64,000 nucleotides of DNA from Planosporangium flavigriseum (GCF_011947225.1 NZ_JAATVW010000004.1:335745-399744); one strand, 5' to 3'; positions 16,866-25,575 are shown, counted from the first letter of the stretch. Notes: a model not told the origin generated them from the sequence alone. Numbers and translations are program-made.

Positions 16866-18125
16866 ATGGCCGCTTCTGCCGCTGCTCCGCTTGAACAGGT
16901 CGAGCTGCTCGACCGGCTGACCGGTCTGATCGAGTTCGTCAACTCCAGTGACTGTGGCCTGCCCGGGCTCCAGCGCATCGTCGAACTGGCGGCCGAGGCG
17001 ACCGGCGCGATCGGCGCCGCCTTCGTCGAGTACACCCCGTCCGGTGGCCATCTTGTCGCCACGACCAGTTCGATGGCCTGGGCGCTCGGGTGGCCGGTCG
17101 AGGTCACCGAACCGGAGGCCGCGAAGATGCTGGCCGCGCTGCGCGGCCAGCAGACGCGGGTGGATCAGCTGCCACCGCACGAGGCCAACCACGCGCGCGG
17201 CCGTGGCATCCATCGGATCCTCAGCGCCGTCGGTTCGCTGGGGGGCTCGCTGGTCGGGTCGCTGCACGCGTGCTTCCCGGACGAGGACGGCCAGGCCGAC
17301 GCGTACCAGCTCGCCGTGATGCGGCTGCTGGCCACGGCTGCCGCGCGGCTGTACCGCGACAGCGCCGAGCTCCCGGTGTATCCGGACCGGCCGACCTCGC
17401 GAAAACGGGGTACGCACGAGCGCGAGCAGGGCCGGGATCTCTTCATCGCGATGACCAGCCATGAGCTGCGCACCCCGGTCACGGTCATCAAGGGGTACGC
17501 GGACACGCTGGTGGAGCGGTGGGATTCGCTCGACGATCCGGCGCGCCGGGAGGCCGTACGGGTCGTCTGGCAGCGCGCGCGGGACCTGGCCCGGCTGATC
17601 GACCGCCTCCTGGAGGCAGCGAGCGACGTCACCCGAGTCAGCGACGGCTCGCACGGAGTGCCCTTCGACCCCGCCCGGGTGCTGCGGGACGCGGTCGGAG
17701 ATCTAAACCCCGACCTGCGGCGCAGCCTGCGGGTCAACCTCCCCGAATCGCTGCCCAACGTGCGCGGGGACCGGGCCAGCTTCTCCACCGTCCTCACGGA
17801 ACTGGTGACAAACGCGTGCAAGTACTCCCCGGATTGGGTAGACGTGGAGCTGACTGCCGGATCGGATGCGTATACGGTCTGGATCCGGGTCTCCGACCGC
17901 GGGTTGGGGATCCGTCCGGAGCACACCGAGCGCGCGTTCGAGCGGTTCTGGCAACTGGAGAGGGGCGATCAGCGACAGTACGGCGGAGTCGGACTCGGCC
18001 TGTACCTGGTCAGAAAGATCGTCGAGCGACAGAAGGGCTGGGTCAGCTTGCGCCCGCGCGAGGGCGGCGGTGCCCTCGCCGAGGTGCGGCTTCCCCGAGC
18101 CGACTCGGGTTCCGGGCTGCAGTGA
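16866..18125 (+). CDS. GAF-domain sensor histidine kinase
   Basis: A 419-residue soluble kinase from ATG 16866. The N-terminal portion (about 15-165) reads as a GAF-type sensor. The phosphoacceptor is H199 in MTSHELRTPVTVIKGY. The ATPase domain shows an N box (LVTNACKYSPDW), a G1 (SDRGLGIRP), an F box (AFERFW) and a G2 (GGVGLGLYLVRKI). No membrane helix is present, so it senses something inside the cell. No response regulator is adjacent. Instead a stand-alone HATPase protein follows 34 bp later. The frame runs upstream into the previous gene, but this start is the first after its stop. Confidence 0.92.
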   Translation: MAASAAAPLEQVELLDRLTGLIEFVNSSDCGLPGLQRIVELAAEATGAIGAAFVEYTPSGGHLVATTSSMAWALGWPVEVTEPEAAKMLAALRGQQTRVDQLPPHEANHARGRGIHRILSAVGSLGGSLVGSLHACFPDEDGQADAYQLAVMRLLATAAARLYRDSAELPVYPDRPTSRKRGTHEREQGRDLFIAMTSHELRTPVTVIKGYADTLVERWDSLDDPARREAVRVVWQRARDLARLIDRLLEAASDVTRVSDGSHGVPFDPARVLRDAVGDLNPDLRRSLRVNLPESLPNVRGDRASFSTVLTELVTNACKYSPDWVDVELTAGSDAYTVWIRVSDRGLGIRPEHTERAFERFWQLERGDQRQYGGVGLGLYLVRKIVERQKGWVSLRPREGGGALAEVRLPRADSGSGLQ

Positions 18126-18159
18126 ACGAGCGGACGATGTGGCGAAGCGAGGCGCCGGT

Positions 18160-18567
18160 ATGAACACGCAGGCCGCGACAGCGGAGCGCATATGGTGCGT
18201 AGTCGTCCCGCACCACCCCGAGGGAGCCCGCCGGGCGCGTCACCGCCTTGCCGCGAGCCTCACCGGCCTGATCCCGGCGATGACGCTCGCCGACGCGGTC
18301 ACGATCACGGCCGAGCTGGTCGGCAACTCCGTACGCCACGCCTCGCCGTTGCCCGGTGGAGTCGTCCGCGTCGCGTGGCGACTGGTCGCGGGCGGCATCG
18401 AGATCCGGGTGACCGACGGCGGCGCGGCCACCTCACCGACCGTGCGTCAGGTCGGATCCGAGTCCCCCGACGGGCGCGGGCTGGCGATCGTCGCCGCGCT
18501 CACGCAAGCGTGGGGAGTCGACCGGGACGGGCTGGGGCAGTGCGTCTGGGCGAGAATGCCCGCGTGA
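18160..18567 (+). CDS. Stand-alone HATPase protein (anti-sigma factor kinase-like)
   Basis: A 135-residue protein that is only an ATPase domain of the RsbW/SpoIIAB type. It has an N box (ITAELVGNSVRHA), a G1-like stretch (RVTDGGA) and a G2-like DGRGLAIVAALTQAWG. In actinomycetes many such short proteins act as anti-sigma factors or Ser/Thr kinases of STAS proteins. It follows the GAF kinase on the same strand. A 20-bp sequence covering its stop codon is tandemly repeated immediately downstream. A STAS protein is encoded at 47648 but nothing links the two. Confidence 0.85.
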   Translation: MNTQAATAERIWCVVVPHHPEGARRARHRLAASLTGLIPAMTLADAVTITAELVGNSVRHASPLPGGVVRVAWRLVAGGIEIRVTDGGAATSPTVRQVGSESPDGRGLAIVAALTQAWGVDRDGLGQCVWARMPA

Positions 18568-18589
18568 AAGGCGAGAATGCCCGCGTGAA
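18549..18589. repeat. 20-bp tandem duplication across a stop codon
   Basis: The 20-mer starting GGCGAGAATG occurs at 18549-18568 and again at 18570-18589 (period 21). The first copy holds the TGA stop of the HATPase gene; the second repeats the last codons after the stop. It looks like a recent slippage event. Confidence 0.9.
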
Positions 18590-18639
18590 CGAGGCGTAGG
18601 CGCACGCGGAGCGGGCGGTAGGGCCTAGGCTGGATCGCC

Positions 18640-19524
18640 GTGAGCAAGCGCGCCAAGAACTCGCGTACCGGCACCGACGCCCCGAAGCGTCAGAAGGTGC
18701 GCGACATCTTCGTCCCCCGTCCGTTCGCCGGCATGACCGATGAGGCCGAGTGGATCGCCCTTCGGGAGCTGGTCCCAGCCGCCACCGCTCCGCTCCGGCT
18801 CGCGCCCGACCTGGTGGCGCAGTACGGCGACCGGCAGATCACCCTGGCCACCGTGCTGCCGATGGCCTGGCCGGCCATGACGAAGCCGGACGGCCGGATC
18901 TTCCTCGGTCTGCAGCGCAACACCCAGTCCGGTGACGTCTCGCGCGACCTCGCGGTCGCGGTGCTGCGGGCGCTGGAGACCGAGCCCGGCAACGCCGTCA
19001 GCGTTCCGGCGCTCCCCGGCGAGGGCCCCCGCCTGCAGGACGTCCTCGTCGACGGCCCGCTTGAGATCACCCTCCACGACACGTACGAGTTCTGGCTGGA
19101 CCCCGAGGCGACCGAGGATCCGAACGTCAGGGCGTCCCTGGAGCGGGCCAACGCCGCTATCTACCCCACGGCCAGGCTGGCGGCCGCGCCCGCGGCGTAC
19201 TGGTGCCAGGTGCCGGACCGGGCGCACGTGCGCTGGGTGCTGCCCGAGGACGAGGACGCGGCGCTGGACGCTCTCGCCCGGCTGTCCGCAGCCGGTGGTC
19301 TGCTGCTCGCCGACGGCACCAAGTTCGCCGGCATGTTCCGCGCGCACGGCCTGCTCGTACCCGTGTGGGACGTGCCCCGCGAGCCGGCGGCCGGTGAGTG
19401 GGAGGGGCCGGTGGCGGAGTTCGCCAAACGGTACGCCGAGGCGTTGACGGTGTCCGAGCCGTTGACCGCCGCGGAGCGCCGGTCGCGGCAGGGCCTGCTG
19501 GGCCGCCAGCTCACGATCCGCTAG
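18640..19524 (+). CDS. DUF5926 family protein
   Basis: A 294-residue soluble protein with a basic N-terminus (MSKRAKNSRTGTDAPKRQK) followed by the conserved actinobacterial stretch ELVPAATAPLRL, then ITLATVLPMAWPAMTKPDG and SGDVSRDLAVAVLRALE. I recognise this as DUF5926, a family of unknown function restricted to actinobacteria. It starts at GTG 18640. There is no membrane segment. It is followed by a small hairpin and repeat, and then by the convergent arginine deiminase gene. Confidence 0.8.
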   Translation: MSKRAKNSRTGTDAPKRQKVRDIFVPRPFAGMTDEAEWIALRELVPAATAPLRLAPDLVAQYGDRQITLATVLPMAWPAMTKPDGRIFLGLQRNTQSGDVSRDLAVAVLRALETEPGNAVSVPALPGEGPRLQDVLVDGPLEITLHDTYEFWLDPEATEDPNVRASLERANAAIYPTARLAAAPAAYWCQVPDRAHVRWVLPEDEDAALDALARLSAAGGLLLADGTKFAGMFRAHGLLVPVWDVPREPAAGEWEGPVAEFAKRYAEALTVSEPLTAAERRSRQGLLGRQLTIR

Positions 19525-19530
19525 AGCATC

Positions 19531-19574
19531 GGCACGGATCTTGAGCGTGCCGTGCGCGGATCTTGAGTGCCGCG
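19531..19574. repeat. Short direct repeat with hairpin between DUF5926 and arcA
   Basis: GGCACG-N9-CGTGCC (19531-19551) forms a small perfect hairpin. CGGATCTTGAG appears both in it (19535-19545) and again about 22 bp later (19557-19567). It lies between convergent genes and may act as a weak terminator for either. Confidence 0.45.
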
Positions 19575-19593
19575 GGTGCGAATCGGGGACAGG

Positions 19594-20790
19594 TCAGTGG
19601 CCGAGCGGCGCGCGGTTCACCGGGGCGGACATGCAGCGCGGTCCGCCCCGGCCCGACCCGAGCTCCGAACCGCTGATCCGGATGACCTCGATGCCGGCCC
19701 GTTCCAGCTGGGCGTTGGTCTCGACGTTGCGCTCGTAGGCGACGCACAGCCGGGGCGCGATGGCGAGGGTGTTGTTGCCGTCGTCCCACTGCTCGCGCTC
19801 AGCGGTGATCGGGTCCAGGCCGGTGTCGATGACGCGCATCGTGTCGATGCCGAGCGCCTTGGCGGCCGCCGTCAGGAACGGCTCCGGCGGGAAGATCCGC
19901 AGCTCGTCGTCCTCACCGGCGGTGACGGTCCAGGCCTCCAGGCTGTCGGCCACGTTCGGGTACATGACGACCGCGTCGACGTCGACCATCGTGCAGACGG
20001 TGTCCAGGTGCATCGTGGCGCGCTCCTGGGCGATCGGTACGACGAGGACGGTGTGCGCCAGCCCGCGGGCAAAGCAGCGGCGGGCCAGCCGCTCGGCGCC
20101 GGCGGGTCGGGTGCGCTCCCCGACCCCGACGGCGAGCACGCCGGGCCCCAGCAGCAGGACGTCGCCGCCCTCGAGGTGCTCCAGCCCCGGCTCGTACACC
20201 AGCGGGGTGCCGGCGAACCGGGGATGGTGGCGGTAGATGGCGTGGGTGAGCGTCGTCTCGCGGCTGCGGGCCGGCATGGCGAGGCTGGTGACGGCGACCT
20301 CCCCGCCCACCCAGACCGATGAGTCACGGGTGAACAGCAGGTTGGGTAGCGGATCGATGATGAAGTCGTGCCGGTCCAGGAGTGAGTACACGAGGCCGCT
20401 GCCGGTGCGCAGCTCCTCGTGGGCCAGCCCGGCCATGAGGACGGTGGCCAGGCCCGCCGGGTCGAGATCGGCGAGGTGCACGGCGACCTCGGCGCGCAGC
20501 GTGTCACCCAGGCGTACGTCGGAGAGCACGGCCTCGGTCAGTTCGGCCCGCGCGAACGCTGTCCCGAGCACGTCTGTGAGCAGGTCCGCCAGGTAGAGCA
20601 CCTCGACGCCACGGTCACGCAGGGCCGCGGCGAACTTGTCGTGCTCCTCCTGCGCCCGGCCGACCCACGGAATGCCGTCGAAAAGGAGCGAGTCGTTGTT
20701 GCGTGGGGTCAGCCGCGCCAGCTCGCGGCCGGGCCGGTGCAGCAGCACGGTGCCCAGCCGGCCGACCTCGCTGTCGACGTAATGGCTCAC
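19594..20790 (-). CDS. arcA: Arginine deiminase
   Basis: A 398-residue enzyme that converts L-arginine to citrulline and ammonia. Family motifs are complete: the N-terminal [22 protein letters not shown], the substrate-binding [10 protein letters not shown], the catalytic His in [21 protein letters not shown], and the catalytic Cys in GRGGPRCMS near the C-terminus. The other ADI-pathway genes (arcB, arcC, an antiporter) are not next to it, so it may serve nitrogen supply or arginine control rather than a full fermentation pathway. An ARG-box-like palindrome lies about 70 bp upstream of its start codon. Confidence 0.96.
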   Translation of the reverse strand: MSHYVDSEVGRLGTVLLHRPGRELARLTPRNNDSLLFDGIPWVGRAQEEHDKFAAALRDRGVEVLYLADLLTDVLGTAFARAELTEAVLSDVRLGDTLRAEVAVHLADLDPAGLATVLMAGLAHEELRTGSGLVYSLLDRHDFIIDPLPNLLFTRDSSVWVGGEVAVTSLAMPARSRETTLTHAIYRHHPRFAGTPLVYEPGLEHLEGGDVLLLGPGVLAVGVGERTRPAGAERLARRCFARGLAHTVLVVPIAQERATMHLDTVCTMVDVDAVVMYPNVADSLEAWTVTAGEDDELRIFPPEPFLTAAAKALGIDTMRVIDTGLDPITAEREQWDDGNNTLAIAPRLCVAYERNVETNAQLERAGIEVIRISGSELGSGRGGPRCMSAPVNRAPLGH

Positions 20791-20857
20791 GAGCTATCAC
20801 CCTATCGAGCAGTCCCCTATGGGCCTTTTGGGCACCATGTGAATTTAGAATCTTGGA

Positions 20858-20874
20858 ATGAATGCGGCATTCAT
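20858..20874. promoter_or_regulatory. ARG-box-like palindrome upstream of arcA
   Basis: ATGAATGC-G-GCATTCAT is a perfect 8-bp inverted repeat around one base. Its core TGAAT-N5-ATTCA resembles the ArgR operator (TGAAT-N4-ATTCA in enteric bacteria), and it sits between divergent arcA and the gene at 20970. An arginine-responsive repressor site is a reasonable guess but untested. Confidence 0.45.
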
Positions 20875-20969
20875 CCGGACTCACTCCCACTCACTCATCG
20901 ATGTTCTTGTAAGTTGATACCTAACGTAGTTGTACAGATACAGCCCGCCCACGAGCACGGAGGTGCCTG

Positions 20970-21659
20970 ATGTCGAGTTTCCTCCACGCCGGAGACGGCC
21001 CCGATCTTCGGTCCGCTGCCGAAGGGTACGCATCGGCCACGCCGCTCGTGGAGATCCGACCATCGCCGCTGGAGTGGATCCGGAGTCGACGCGCGGAGCG
21101 GGAGAGCCGGCGGGCCGAGCTGGCTCGCCAGCGTACGGCGCAGGGGCTCGAGACGCTCGGGGGCGGCTGGCGAGTGCTCGATCTCCAGCCCACCGCCGGC
21201 TCGGACGCGATGAGCTTCCTCGCGGTCGGGCCGGGCGGCATTTTCGCGGTCGTGGTCAAGAATCACGGACGTAGCAGGGTCAGTTTCGCCGGCGACGTGG
21301 TGCAGATTGACGGCCGGCGGCCGAAGTGCGTCCAGGAGGTCCGCAGGATCGCGAGGCTCACGGCGACGGCGCTGTCGCGGATCGCGGGCGTCTCCGTTCC
21401 GGTGATGCCGGTGCTCGCGTTCGCCGGCAGCGGGATGATCAGCGTGTACGGCATGCCCAAAGGCGTAATCATCTCGTCGTACGAGGAACTGGGTCGGGTG
21501 CTCAACGCGCGTGGTCACCGGCTCGCCCCGGGCACCGTCGACAAGCTGTATGCCCTGGCTGCCGACCCGGCGACCTGGATAAACGCGCCGTACGTCCCCC
21601 TCGCGGAGCGGTACCGCTGGTATCCGGAGGGTGATAATTCTGTGGACAAGCGACCCTGA
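20970..21659 (+). CDS. NERD-like nuclease-related domain protein
   Basis: A 229-residue protein. An Arg/Glu-rich helical stretch (about 28-60) is followed by a fold reminiscent of NERD domains: the N-terminal WRVLDLQPTAGSDAMSFLAVGPGGIFAVVVKNHGRSRV resembles the strand-turn-strand of NERD proteins (GGVFVIDAK-like). The catalytic Asp/Glu-Lys of true nucleases is not clear: VVVKNHG replaces the usual D-x-K. It may be a non-catalytic relative. It starts at ATG 20970 after GGAGG at 20961, and diverges from arcA. Confidence 0.65.
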   Translation: MSSFLHAGDGPDLRSAAEGYASATPLVEIRPSPLEWIRSRRAERESRRAELARQRTAQGLETLGGGWRVLDLQPTAGSDAMSFLAVGPGGIFAVVVKNHGRSRVSFAGDVVQIDGRRPKCVQEVRRIARLTATALSRIAGVSVPVMPVLAFAGSGMISVYGMPKGVIISSYEELGRVLNARGHRLAPGTVDKLYALAADPATWINAPYVPLAERYRWYPEGDNSVDKRP

Positions 21660-21692
21660 CAAGAGATCTGTGGCCGGGTAACCTCAGTTCGC

Positions 21693-21854
21693 ATGGCGCG
21701 AGGCAGTGTCAGTCCCCCGATCGTCCAACGGCGTCCCGGCGCTGCTCGAGCGGGCGCGAACGCCGCCTCGATTTTCCGCACCGGTGGCACGGTGCCGGAT
21801 CGAGCGCCGATGATGACAAGGCTGACTGAACCGCTGCGCATCCTGGCCGCCTGA
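21693..21854 (+). CDS. Possible 53-residue small protein
   Basis: An ATG at 21693 opens a 53-residue frame, Arg- and Ala-rich (MARGSVSPPIVQRRPGAARA near the start), ending at TGA 21852-21854, directly at the ribosome binding site (GAGGAGG) of the next gene. No family is recognised. Its spacing and lack of overlap make it a plausible coupled small gene, but codon evidence is weak. Confidence 0.35.
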   Translation: MARGSVSPPIVQRRPGAARAGANAASIFRTGGTVPDRAPMMTRLTEPLRILAA

Positions 21855-21863
21855 GGAGGTGCC

Positions 21864-22292
21864 GTGCCTCACGTCGAACTGTCGCTGTCCGAGCCGGTGG
21901 CGCTCCGGCGCCCCTCGGCCCGGTCGTCACTGGGCCGTTGGGCCAAGGCGGTCGCCGACGCCGCCGAGTCCAGCCTCGTCATCGATGCCGAATCCATCGT
22001 CGTGGCGCTGTCACCGGCCTGTCAGGAGATGTTCGGGCTCGACCGGCCCCCGATCGACCGGCCCCTGCTCGAGGTTCTCCACCTGCTCGACTTCTCGAAT
22101 TCGATGCGTGCGCTCGGCCAGGGTGAGCTGAGGAAGATACCGCCGCTGCTGGCTCTGGACTCCGGGCAGTTGGCCCGCGGCCTCATGCGGGTCGAGTGCC
22201 GCGACGGGCCCCGTACTGTGGACGCGATCGCCACCCCGGTATGCGACAGCGCCGGACAGGTCGGTTCACTTACCTTCTTCTGCCCGGTCTGA
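21864..22292 (+). CDS. Small PAS-like fold protein
   Basis: A 142-residue protein starting at GTG 21864 behind GGAGG. The segment LVIDAESIVVALSPACQEMFGLDRPPIDRPLLEVLHLLDF reads like a PAS domain core (a short beta strand, then NPAFEELFG-like). The C-terminal strands VRTVDAIATPVCDSAGQVGSLTFFCPV also fit. A lone PAS protein would bind a small ligand or a partner protein. No kinase or cyclase is fused. The family assignment is by eye. Confidence 0.65.
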   Translation: MPHVELSLSEPVALRRPSARSSLGRWAKAVADAAESSLVIDAESIVVALSPACQEMFGLDRPPIDRPLLEVLHLLDFSNSMRALGQGELRKIPPLLALDSGQLARGLMRVECRDGPRTVDAIATPVCDSAGQVGSLTFFCPV

Positions 22293-22438
22293 ACCTTTGG
22301 TTGCTGCTCCAGCCCCGACTGTCGCATTGTGACGGTTGATGTGTTTTCGGCACATATTGGAGATCACCACTGTTGCGTTAGTCCCATGCAACGGGTTTCC
22401 GCTGGGTTCAGCCGCCGGTTGACCCGTACTCTCCTTGC

Positions 22439-22828
22439 ATGTTGGACCTGGAGCTGCTGAGCGACGACTACGCTGTCTGCCGCCTGCCGGCCGGCTCCCC
22501 GCTGCCGCAGAATCTGCTGGCGCGAGCCGGCGAAGGTGCGGTGGTCTCGGTGACCTGGACACCCGAAGAGGTCTCCATCATGTGCCCGGCGGCGCAGCTG
22601 CCCGAGGACGCCACCTGTGAGACGCCCTGGCGCTGCCTCCGCGTCTCCGGGCCGGTGGATCTGGCGCTCACCGGCATCCTGGCCTCCATCATCAGCCCGC
22701 TGGCCAACGCCCGGGTCAATATCTTTGCGTTCTCCACGTACGACACGGACTATCTTCTGGTTCCGTCGGTACGACTGGACGAGGCGATTGCCGCCCTCAC
22801 GGCAGCGGGGCACCGCGTCTCGGTCTAG
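22439..22828 (+). CDS. ACT domain protein
   Basis: A 129-residue protein with an N-terminal domain and a C-terminal ACT-like fold: WRCLRVSGPVDLALTGILASIISPLANARVNIFAFSTYDTDYLLVP is the typical ligand-binding half. Such proteins bind amino acids and regulate partners. The gene lies about 600 bp upstream of pheA, whose product also has an ACT domain, but with a lipoprotein gene between them. No start other than ATG 22439 is attractive. Confidence 0.85.
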   Translation: MLDLELLSDDYAVCRLPAGSPLPQNLLARAGEGAVVSVTWTPEEVSIMCPAAQLPEDATCETPWRCLRVSGPVDLALTGILASIISPLANARVNIFAFSTYDTDYLLVPSVRLDEAIAALTAAGHRVSV

Positions 22829-22853
22829 CACCGCCCAGAAGCCGGGAGACATC

Positions 22854-23384
22854 GTGCGTGAGCCGAGGACGTGGGTACGCGCAGCACTGCTGATCACGGT
22901 GGTCGTCGGGACCGCGGCCGGCTGCGGGCGGGTCGTGCCCCTTCCGTCGCCGGATGCGCAGGTCGGTCCGGGGATCTCGGCGTCGCCCAGCGAAGAGCCC
23001 GCGGCCGAGGCGACCGCAGGGCCCGGCGAGGGGGCGAGCGCGACGCCCGGGCCGGTGGACCCCCTGCCGGCTGTCACCGCGCTATCCGAGGCCAGCGCAT
23101 CCCCCTGCGCGGGCGGTCCCGGTGCCGATCGGGTGATCGCCGCGCTGCGCCGGGACCGGAATCTGTTGCCGGCGGAGGTGGCACCGAAGATCGTGAGCGG
23201 CCCGCTGTGTGCCGGCTCCTGGCAGTACACGGTGATGAACGTGCCCGGTCGGGAGGCGCTGCAGGTGGTGACCCGGGGCAGTGGCGGGGCGTTGACGGTC
23301 GTCACCGCCGGCACGTACGTGTGCATCCCGGAAGTGGTGGGCGCGGCGCCCGCGGGCATCGTGGCTGCCGCACGCTGCCGGTGA
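22854..23384 (+). CDS. Putative secreted lipoprotein, unknown function
   Basis: A 176-residue protein starting at GTG 22854. Residues 8-23 form a hydrophobic signal segment, followed by C24 in GTAAGC, a weak lipobox. A disordered linker rich in Pro, Ala, Glu and Ser (about 35-75) leads to a compact C-terminal region with cysteines in SPCAGGPG, GPLCAGSW, YVCIPE and AARCR; two disulfides are likely. It would be anchored outside the cell. No family recognised. pheA begins 45 bp after its stop. Confidence 0.75.
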   Translation: MREPRTWVRAALLITVVVGTAAGCGRVVPLPSPDAQVGPGISASPSEEPAAEATAGPGEGASATPGPVDPLPAVTALSEASASPCAGGPGADRVIAALRRDRNLLPAEVAPKIVSGPLCAGSWQYTVMNVPGREALQVVTRGSGGALTVVTAGTYVCIPEVVGAAPAGIVAAARCR

Positions 23385-23429
23385 ACCGGGATAATCTCCT
23401 CGATGTCGCACTAAGAGAGGGGCATCGCC

Positions 23430-24371
23430 ATGCCCGGCGTACCGCCGACCCGCTTCGTCTTCCTCGGCCCCGAAGGGACCTTCGCCGAGCAGGCGCTGCG
23501 TACGATCCCCGCTGCCGAGCACGGCAGCCGCACGCCCGCGCGCAGCGTGCCGGAGGCGCTCGACGCGGTCCGCGCCGGTGACGCCGACGCGGCGCTCGTA
23601 CCGCTGGAGAACTCGATCGGTGGCTCCGTCGGCGTGACGCTCGACGAGCTGGCCGACGGGGAACCACTGGTCATCACGCGCGAGGTCGTGATTCCGGTGC
23701 AGTTCGTCCTCGGCGCGCGGACCGGCACGCCGCTGGCCGGGATCCGGTCGGTCGCCGCCCACCCGCAGGCCAGCGCGCAGTGCCGGCGGTGGCTCCGGGA
23801 GAACGTGCCCGGCGCCGCGGTCATCGACGTGCTCTCCAACGGTGCCGCCGCGCAGGCCGCGGCGGCCGGCGAGCACGACGCGGCGATCTGCGCGCCGATC
23901 GGCGCCGAGCGGACACGGCTGACGGTGCTGGCCAAGGACATCGCCGACCACGCCGACGCGGTGACCCGGTTCGCCCTGGTGTCGCGGCCCGGACCGCCGC
24001 TCGCGCCGACCGGAGACGACCTGACCACGCTCGCCGTGTACATCGCCCATGACCGGGTGGGCGCGCTGCTCGCGGTCCTCACCGAGCTCGCGGTACGCGG
24101 CGTCAACCTCACCCGGATCGAGTCCCGCCCGACCGGCGAGCGACTGGGCCGGTACGTGTTCTTCCTGGACTGCTCCGGGCACGTGGCGGAGGCGCGGATG
24201 GGCGAGGCGCTGCAGGGCCTGCGCCGGGTCTGCGCGGACGTACGCTTCCTCGGCTCGTACCCGCGGGCCGGCGCCGACCGGCCGACGCCCGCGCCGACGG
24301 GCACCGCCGACGCCGACTTCGCCGACGCGGCGTCGTGGCTGGCGAGGATCCGGGCCGGCGAAGGCCTCTAA
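23430..24371 (+). CDS. pheA: Prephenate dehydratase
   Basis: A 313-residue enzyme of phenylalanine synthesis, converting prephenate to phenylpyruvate. The catalytic domain opens with FLGPEGTFAEQAL and contains VPLENSIGGSVGVTLDEL and the essential TRF motif in AVTRFALVSR. The ACT regulatory domain (about 195-275) has the ESRP motif that binds phenylalanine, so feedback inhibition is expected. The start ATG 23430 follows AGAGAGG. The gene converges with the AIM24 gene, with 12 bp between the stops. Confidence 0.96.
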   Translation: MPGVPPTRFVFLGPEGTFAEQALRTIPAAEHGSRTPARSVPEALDAVRAGDADAALVPLENSIGGSVGVTLDELADGEPLVITREVVIPVQFVLGARTGTPLAGIRSVAAHPQASAQCRRWLRENVPGAAVIDVLSNGAAAQAAAAGEHDAAICAPIGAERTRLTVLAKDIADHADAVTRFALVSRPGPPLAPTGDDLTTLAVYIAHDRVGALLAVLTELAVRGVNLTRIESRPTGERLGRYVFFLDCSGHVAEARMGEALQGLRRVCADVRFLGSYPRAGADRPTPAPTGTADADFADAASWLARIRAGEGL

Positions 24372-24383
24372 GCGGAGAGAACG

Positions 24384-25115
24384 TCAGTCGAAGAGGCCGC
24401 CGAGCAGGCCGCCCTGGCTCTGCTGCCCGCCGCCGTTTCCGGACAGCCCGCCCAGGACCTCCTCCGAGGGCTGCACGACGACAAAGCCCTGGCCGGCGAA
24501 GCTCATCGTGAACGCCTCGCCCGTGGTGCGGCCGATCAGCGTGCCGATCCCGAGCTGGTCGGCGCGGTGGTACCCGGTCTGCAGGTTCGCCGACCAGCAG
24601 ATCGCGGCCTGCGGGTCCGCGTACGTCGGGGCGTCCACGTTCAGGACGACGGGGGTGCCGTCGGTCGTGATGGCGATGCGGCCGTGGCCCGTGAAGACGC
24701 AGTTGAACATGCCGGCGGACGACAGCATGCCCAGGCCCTGGACCATCTGGATCTCGTACTTCAGCGTCGGCTCGAACGCGAGCACGTTCGCGCCGTTGAT
24801 CGTGATCGCGTCGCCCGGCTCCAGGTCGATCAGGTGCACGTCATGGGCGCGGTTGGCCAGGAAGAGATCGCCGTGCCCGGAGACCTTCATCAGCGGTACG
24901 CCCTCGCCGGTGAGCTTCTGCTTGAGCCACTTGCCCATGCCGCCCGCGCCGAGCGCCTGGAACTGCATCTGCCCCTGGTAGGCCACCATCGCGCCGGTGC
25001 GCGCCATGACCTCGCCGTTGAGCTCCACCTTCAGCATCTTGGAGTTCTGCAGCCGTAGGCCGGGCTGGGCGGACTCCTTCTCCAGGTTCTCGGCGGCGAA
25101 CAGTGCGCTACGCAT
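24384..25115 (-). CDS. AIM24 family protein
   Basis: A 243-residue protein of the AIM24/TIGR00266 family, with repeated beta-rich units such as VAYQGQMQFQALGAG, GHGDLFLANRAHDVHLIDLEPGDAITINGANVLAF and CVFTGHGRIAITTDG. The C-terminal tail is Gly/Gln-rich (NGGGQQSQGGLLGGLFD). The family is widespread with no settled biochemical role in bacteria; in yeast the homologue is mitochondrial. The start ATG 25115 is well placed. Confidence 0.9.
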   Translation of the reverse strand: MRSALFAAENLEKESAQPGLRLQNSKMLKVELNGEVMARTGAMVAYQGQMQFQALGAGGMGKWLKQKLTGEGVPLMKVSGHGDLFLANRAHDVHLIDLEPGDAITINGANVLAFEPTLKYEIQMVQGLGMLSSAGMFNCVFTGHGRIAITTDGTPVVLNVDAPTYADPQAAICWSANLQTGYHRADQLGIGTLIGRTTGEAFTMSFAGQGFVVVQPSEEVLGGLSGNGGGQQSQGGLLGGLFD

Positions 25116-25175
25116 TGGCTCTACTTCCTTCCGTTCTGTGCGACGATCGTGACAATAGGTGGCCTGGTCAAGTCC

Positions 25176-25529
25176 TCAGCCCCAGCCGAGCTCGTGCAGC
25201 CGCGCGTCGTCGATGCCGAAGTGATGGGCGATCTCGTGCACGACGGTCACCGCCACCTCCTCGACCACCTCGTCGTCGGTGGAGCACATGGCCAGGATGG
25301 GGTTGCGATAGATGATGATCCGGTCGGGCAGTACGCCGGAGTAGTCCCAGCCCCGCTCGGTGAGGGCGTACCCCTCGTAGACGCCCAGCAGCGACGGATC
25401 GTCGGCGGGCGGATCGTCCTCGACCAGGATCACGACGTTGTCCATGAGCCCGAGCAGTTCGGCGGGGACCTCGTCGAGCGCTTCACCCACCAGCTCTTCG
25501 AACCGGGTACGGGCCATCTCTATCGGCAC
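25176..25529 (-). CDS. Small metallopeptidase family (zincin) protein
   Basis: A 117-residue protein of the minimal zincin group (PF06262). The zinc motif HEIAHHF gives H98, E99 and H102, with acidic residues D107 and D108 as possible third ligands. The segment DNVVILVEDDP is also typical. The physiological substrate is unknown. It is a short single-domain protein with no signal peptide. Confidence 0.9.
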   Translation of the reverse strand: MPIEMARTRFEELVGEALDEVPAELLGLMDNVVILVEDDPPADDPSLLGVYEGYALTERGWDYSGVLPDRIIIYRNPILAMCSTDDEVVEEVAVTVVHEIAHHFGIDDARLHELGWG

Positions 25530-25575
25530 ATACGTATTGTGCCGGCACGTCGCCAGGGTAAGGGGCTGGATGCAG

